A stretch of DNA of 64,000 bases, from NCBI GenBank assembly GCA_947623455.1, contig OX392527.1, positions 13,140,001-13,204,000 on the forward strand, written 5' to 3'. The stretch comes from Mimachlamys varia. Its lineage: Eukaryota > Mollusca > Bivalvia > Pectinida > Pectinidae. How positions within the stretch are numbered: the stretch's first letter is position 1; each line of letters begins with the position of its first letter. Positions 58,501 to 64,000 of the stretch are shown piece after piece. The position numbers and the translations under genes are program-made. Under the pieces are notes generated by a model. That model saw nothing but the letters and a program-made list of their open reading frames with translations, did no database searches and had not been told where the DNA came from.

Positions 58501-61500
58501 TAAGGATTGATTGGGTTGTATTCTGTATATGAGTGAGAGTAAGTAAGGATTGTGTTGTATTCTGTATATGAGTAAGAGTAAGGATTGATTGGGTTGTATT
58601 CTGTATATGAGTGAGAGTAAGTAAGGATTGTGTTGTATTCTGTATATGAGTAAGAGTAAGGATTGATTGGGTTGTATTCTGTATATGAGTGAGAGTAAGG
58701 AAGGATTGGGTTGTATTCTGTATATGAGTGAGAGTAAGGATTGATTGGGTTGTATTCTGTATATGAGAAAGAGTAAGGAAGGATTGGGTTGTATTTTGTA
58801 TATGAGTGAAAGTAAGGATTGATTGGGTTGTTTTCTGTGTATGAGTAAGAGTAAGGATTGATTGGGTTGTATTCTGTATATGAGTGAGAGTAAGGAAGGA
58901 TTGGGTTGTATTCTGTATATGAGTGAGAGTAAGGAAGGATTGGGCTGTATTCTGTATATGAGTAAGAGTAAGGATTGATTGGGTTGTATTCTGTATATGA
59001 GTGAGAGTAAGGAAGGATTGTGTTGTATTCTGTATATGAGTAAGAGTAAGGATTGATTGGGTTGTATTCTGTATATGAGTGAGAGTAAGGAAAGATTGGG
59101 TTGTATTCTGAATATGAGTGAGAGTAAGGAAGGATTGGGTTGTATTCTGTATATGAGTGAGAGTAAGGAAATATTGAGTTGTATTCTGTATATGAGTGAG
59201 AGTAAGGAAAGATTGAGTTGTTTTCTGTATATGAGTGAGAGTAAGGATTGTGTTGTATTCTGTATATGAGTGAGAGTAAGGAAGGATTGGGTTGTTTTGG
59301 GTTGTTTTCTGTATATGAGTGAGAGTAAGGATTGTGTTGTATTCTGTATATGAGTGAGAGTAAGGAAGGATTGGGTTGTTTTCTGTATATGAGTAAGAGT
59401 AAGGATTGATTGGGTTGTATTCTGTATATGAGTGAGAGTAAGGAAGGATTGGGTTGTATTCTGTATATGAGTGAGAGTAAGGATTGGGTTGTATTCTGTA
59501 TATGAGTGAGAGTAAGGAAGGATTGGGTTGTATCCTGTATATGAGTGAGAGTAAGGATTGGGTTGTATTCTGTATATGAGTGTGAGTAAGGAAGGATTGG
59601 GTTGTATTCTGTATATGAATGAGAGTAAGGAAGGATTGTGTTGTATTCTGTATATGAGTGAGAGTAAGGATTGGGTTGTATTCTGTATATGAGTGAGAGT
59701 AAGGAAGGATTGGGTTGTATTCTGTATATGAGTGAGAGTAAGGAGGATTGTGTTGTATTCTGTATATGAGTGAGAGTAAGGAAGGATTGGGTTGTATTCT
59801 GTATATGAGTGAGAGTAAGGAAGGATTTGGTTGTATTCTGTATATGAGAGTAAGGAGGGATTGGGTTGTATTCTGTATATATGAGTGAGAGTAAGGAAGG
59901 ATTGGGTTGTATTCTGTATATGAGAGAGAGTAAGGAAGGATTGGGTTGTATTCTGTATATGAGTGAGAGTAAGGAAGGATTGTGTTGTAATCTGTATATG
60001 AATGAGAGTAAGGATTGGGTTGTATTCTGTATATGAGTGAGAGTAAGGATTGGGTTGTATTCTGTATATGAGTGAGAGTAAGGAAGGATTGGGTTGTTTT
60101 CTGTATATGAGTGAGAGTAAGGAAGGATTGGGTTGTATTCTGTATATGAGTGAGTGTAAGGATTGGGTTGTATTCTGTATATGAGTGAGAGTAAGGATTG
60201 GGTTGTATTCTGTATATGAGTGAGAGTAAGGAAGGATTGGGTTGTATTCTGTATATGAGTGAGAGTAAGGATTGGGTTGTATTCTGTATATGAGTGAGAG
60301 TAAGGATTGGGTTGTATTCTGTATATGAGTGAGAGTAAGGATTGGGTTGTATTCTGTATATGAGTGAGAGTAAGGAAGTATTGGGTTGTATTCTGTATAT
60401 GAGTGAGAGTAAGGAAGGATTGGGTTGTATTCTGTATATCAGTAAGTGTAAGGAAGGATTGGGTTGATTTCTGTATATGAGTGAGAGTAAGGAGTGATTG
60501 TGTTGTATTCTGTATATGAGTGAGAGTAAGGATGGGGTTGTATTCTGTATATGAGTGAGAGTAAGGAAGGATTGGGTTGTATTCTGTATATGAGTAAGTG
60601 TAAGGAAGGATTGGGTTGTATTCTGTATATGAGTGAGAGTAAGGAGTGATTGTGTTTTATTCTGTATATGAGTGAGAGTAAGGATTGGGTTGTATTCTGT
60701 ATATGAGTGAGAGTAAGGAAGGATTGGGTTGTATTCTGTATATTATTGAGAGTAAGGATTGGGTTGTATTCTGTATATGAGCGAGAGTAAGGAAGGATTG
60801 GGTTGTATTCTGTATATGAGTGAGAGTAAGGATTGGGTTGTATTCTGTATATGAGTGAGAGTAAGGAAGGATTGGGTTGTATTCTGTATATGAATGAGAG
60901 TAAGGATTGATTGTGTTGTATTCTGTATATGAGTGAGAGTAAGGATTGGGTTGTATTCTGTATATGAGTGAGAGTAAGGAAGGATTGGGTTGTATTCTGT
61001 ATATGAGTGAGAGTAAGGAGGATTGTGTTGTATTCTGTATATGAGTGAGAGTAAGGAAGGATTGGGTTGTATTCTGTATATGAGTGAGAGTAAGGAAGGA
61101 TTTGGTTGTATTCTGTATATGAGAGTAAGGAGGGATTGGGTTGTATTCTGTATATATGAGTGAGAGTCAGGAAGGATTGGGTTGTATTCTGTATATGAGT
61201 GAGAGTAAGGAGGATTGTGTTGTATTCTGTATATGAGTGAGAGTAAGGAAGGATTGGGTTGTATTCTGTATATGAGTGAGAGTAAGGAAGGATTTGGTTG
61301 TATTCTGTATATGAGAGTAAGGAGGGATTGGGTTGTATTCTGTATATATGAGTGAGAGTAAGGAAGGATTGGGTTGTATTCTGTATATGAGTGAGAGTAA
61401 GGAAGGATTGGGTTGTATTCTGTATATGAGTGAGAGTAAGGAAGGATTGTGTTGTATTCTGTATATGAATGAGAGTAAGGATTGGGTTGTATTCTGTATA

Positions 61501-64000
61501 TGAGTGAGAGTAAGGATTGGGTTGTATTCTGTATATGAGTGAGAGTAAGGAAGGATTGGGTTGTTTTCTGTATATGAGTGAGAGTAAGGAAGGATTGGGT
61601 TGTATTCTGTATATGAGTAAGAGTAAGGATTGGGTTGTATTCTGTATATGAGTGAGAGTAAGGATTGGGTTGTATTCTGTATATGAGTGAGAGTAAGGAA
61701 GGATTGGGTTGTATTCTGTATATGAGTGAGAGTAAGGATTGGGCTGTATTCTGTTTATGAGTGAGAGTAAGGATTGGGTTGTATTCTGTATATGAGTGAG
61801 AGTAAGGATTGGGTTGTATTCTGTATATGAGTGAGAGTAAGGAAGTATTGGGTTGTATTCTGTATATGAGTGAGAGTAAGGAAGGATTGGGTTGTATTCT
61901 GTATATCAGTAAGTGTAAGGAAGGATTGGGTTGATTTCTGTATATGAGTGAGAGTAAGGAGTGATTGTGTTGTATTCTGTATATGAGTGAGAGTAAGGAT
62001 GGGGTTGTATTCTGTATATGAGTGAGAGTAAGGAAGGATTGGGTTGTATTCTGTATATGAGTAAGTGTAAGGAAGGATTGGGTTGTATTCTGTATATGAG
62101 TGAGAGTAAGGAGTGATTGTGTTGTATTCTGTATATGAGTGAGAGTAAGGATTGGGTTGTATTCTGTATATGAGTGAGAGTAAGGAAGGATTGGGTTGTA
62201 TTCTGTATATTATTGAGAGTAAGGATTGGGTTGTATTCTGTATATGAGTGAGAGTAAGGAAGGATTGGGTTGTATTCTGTATATGAGTGAGAGTAAGGAT
62301 TGGGTTGTATTCTGTATATGAGTGAGAGTAAGGAAGGATTGGGTTGTATTCTGTATATGAATGAGAGTAAGGATTGATTGTGTTGTATTCTGTATATGAG
62401 TGAGAGTAAGGATTGGGTTGTATTCTGTATATGAGTGAGAGTAAGGAAGGATTGGGTTGTATTCTGTATATGAGTGAGAGTTAGGAGGATTGTGTTGTAT
62501 TCTGTATATGAGTGAGAGTAAGGAAGGATTGGGTTGTATTCTGTATATGAGTGAGAGTAAGGAAGGATTTGGTTGTATTCTGTATATGAGAGTAAGGAGG
62601 GATTGGGTTGTATTCTGTATATATGAGTGAGAGTAAGGAAGGATTGGGTTGTATTCTGTATATGAGTGAGAGTAAGGAAGGATTGAGTTGTATTCTGTAT
62701 ATGAGTGAGAGTAAGGAAGGATTGTGTTGTATTCTGTATATGAATGAGAGTAAGGATTGGGTTGTATTCTGTATATGAGTGAGAGTAAGGATTGGGTTGT
62801 ATTCTGTATATGAGTGAGAGTAAGGAAGGATTGGGTTGTTTTCTGTATATGAGTGAGAGTAAGGATTGGGTTGTATTCTGTATATGAGTGAGAGTAAGGA
62901 TTGGGTTGTATTCTGTATATGAGTGAGAGTAAGGATTGGGTTGTATTCTGTATATGAGTGAGAGTAAGGAAGGATTGGGTTGTATTCTGTATATGAATGA
63001 GAGTAAGGATTGATTGGGTTGTATTCTGTATATGAGTGAGAGTAAGGATTGGGTTGTATTCTGTATATCAGTGAGAGTAAGGATTGGGTTGTATTCTGTA
63101 TATGAGTGAGAGTATGGAAGGATTGCGTTGTATTCTGTATATGAGTGAGAGTAAGGATTGGGTTGTATTCTGTATATGAGTGAGAGTAAGGATTGGGTTG
63201 TATTCTGTATATGAGTGAGAGTAAGGATTGGGTTGTATTCTGTATATGAGTGAGAGTAAGGAAGGATTGGGTTGTATTCTGTATATGAATGAGAGTAAGG
63301 ATTGATTGGGTTGTATTCCGTATATGAGTGAGAGTAAGTAAGGATTGTGTTGTATTCTGTATATGAGTAAGAGTAAGGAAGGATTGGGTTGTATTTTGTA
63401 TATGAGTGAAAGTAATGATTGATTGGGCTGTTTTCTGTATATGAGTAAGAGAAAGGATTGATTGGGTTGTATTCTGTATATGAGTGAGAGTAAGGAAGGA
63501 TTGGGTTGTATTCTGTATATGAGTGAGAGTAAGGAAGGATTGGGTTGTATTCTGTATATGAGTAAGAGTAAGGATTGATTGGGTTGTATTCTGTATATGA
63601 GTGAGAGTAAGGAAGGATTGGGTTGTATTCTGTATATGAGTAAGAGTAAGGATTGATTGGGTTGTATTCTGTATATGAGTGAGAGTAAGGAAAGATTGGG
63701 TTGTATTCTGTTTATGAGTGAGAGTAAGAATTGATTGGGTTGTATTCTGTATATGAGTGAGAGTAAGGATTGATTGTGTTGTATTTTGTATATGAGTGAG
63801 AGTAAGGATTGATTTGGGTGTATTCTGTATATGAGTAAGAGTAAGGAAGGATTGGGTTGTATTCTGTATATGAGTGAGAGTAAGGATTGGGTTGTATTCT
63901 GTATATGAGTGAGAGTAAGGATTGATTTGGTTGTATTCTGTATATGAGTAAGAGTAAGGAAGGATTGGGTTGTATTCTGTATATAAGTGAGAGTAAGGAT
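55600..64000. repeat. 35/39-bp minisatellite, more than 220 copies, open at right edge
   Basis: GGGTTGTATTCTGTATATGA is common to all units, followed by GTGAGAGTAAGG plus either AAGGATT, ATTGATT (39 bp) or ATT (35 bp). Left units carry ATGAGAGTAAGGAGGG. Variant landmarks reveal larger periods: 1,467 bp (for example 60531/61998, 60741/62208, 59876/61343) and about 6.69 kb (56721/63413). The array continues beyond the window, so its full size is unknown. Confidence 0.96.

Overview
This is animal nuclear DNA, most likely from a lophotrochozoan and probably a bivalve mollusc. Three genes or gene remnants show this: an SLC16-type transporter with a consensus splice donor, a BTB-BACK-Kelch protein, and a broken nicotinic-receptor-like gene. 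The background is AT-rich, and there are tRNA-derived SINEs, a Penelope-like reverse transcriptase relic and hairpin-ended dispersed repeats of a kind I remember from bivalve genomes. The species cannot be read from the window. There are no bacterial-style operons, no CRISPR array and no rRNA genes.

Layout. 0.1-1.95 kb (minus): a large coding exon of a monocarboxylate-transporter-like protein that continues beyond the left edge. 2.8-10.2 kb: tandem arrays of 25 bp, 53 bp, ~115-150 bp, 169 bp and ~65-95 bp units, with one tRNA-like SINE. 10.6-15.2 kb: a ~46-bp array. 16.3-20.3 kb: a 33-bp array, then a 35-bp array. 20.9-21.5 kb: a 32-bp array. 21.9-33.45 kb: an 11.5-kb GC-rich 60-bp satellite of about 190 units. 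35.5-36.9 kb: an inverted-repeat element, a 25-bp array and a second, unrelated 60-bp array. 37.4-39.1 kb (minus): a nicotinic-receptor-like pseudogene with a Penelope-like fragment (plus) lying between its pieces. 39.4 kb: a SINE with a target-site duplication. 42.8-44.5 kb (minus): an intact Kelch-like gene, with a candidate 5' UTR exon near 48.24 kb. 48.4-55.6 kb: a 31-bp array interrupted by a 2.48-kb TIR element and by a ~0.67-kb foldback insertion. 55.6-64.0 kb: a ~35/39-bp array that runs off the right edge.

Roughly 60% of the window is tandem repeat, in about twenty unrelated families. Almost every very long open frame here is a by-product of these arrays: unit lengths of 33 or 60 bp, or stop-free units, stay open in several frames at once. 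Only two protein-coding genes look intact, and they share no evident pathway. The most informative content is about repeat birth and growth. Two arrays (33 bp and 60 bp) appear to have grown out of tRNA-derived SINE sequence. The 60-bp satellite carries a CpG-decay signature and a 3,118-bp block duplication, and several transposons are nested inside minisatellites. I found no convincing new defence or biosynthetic system.
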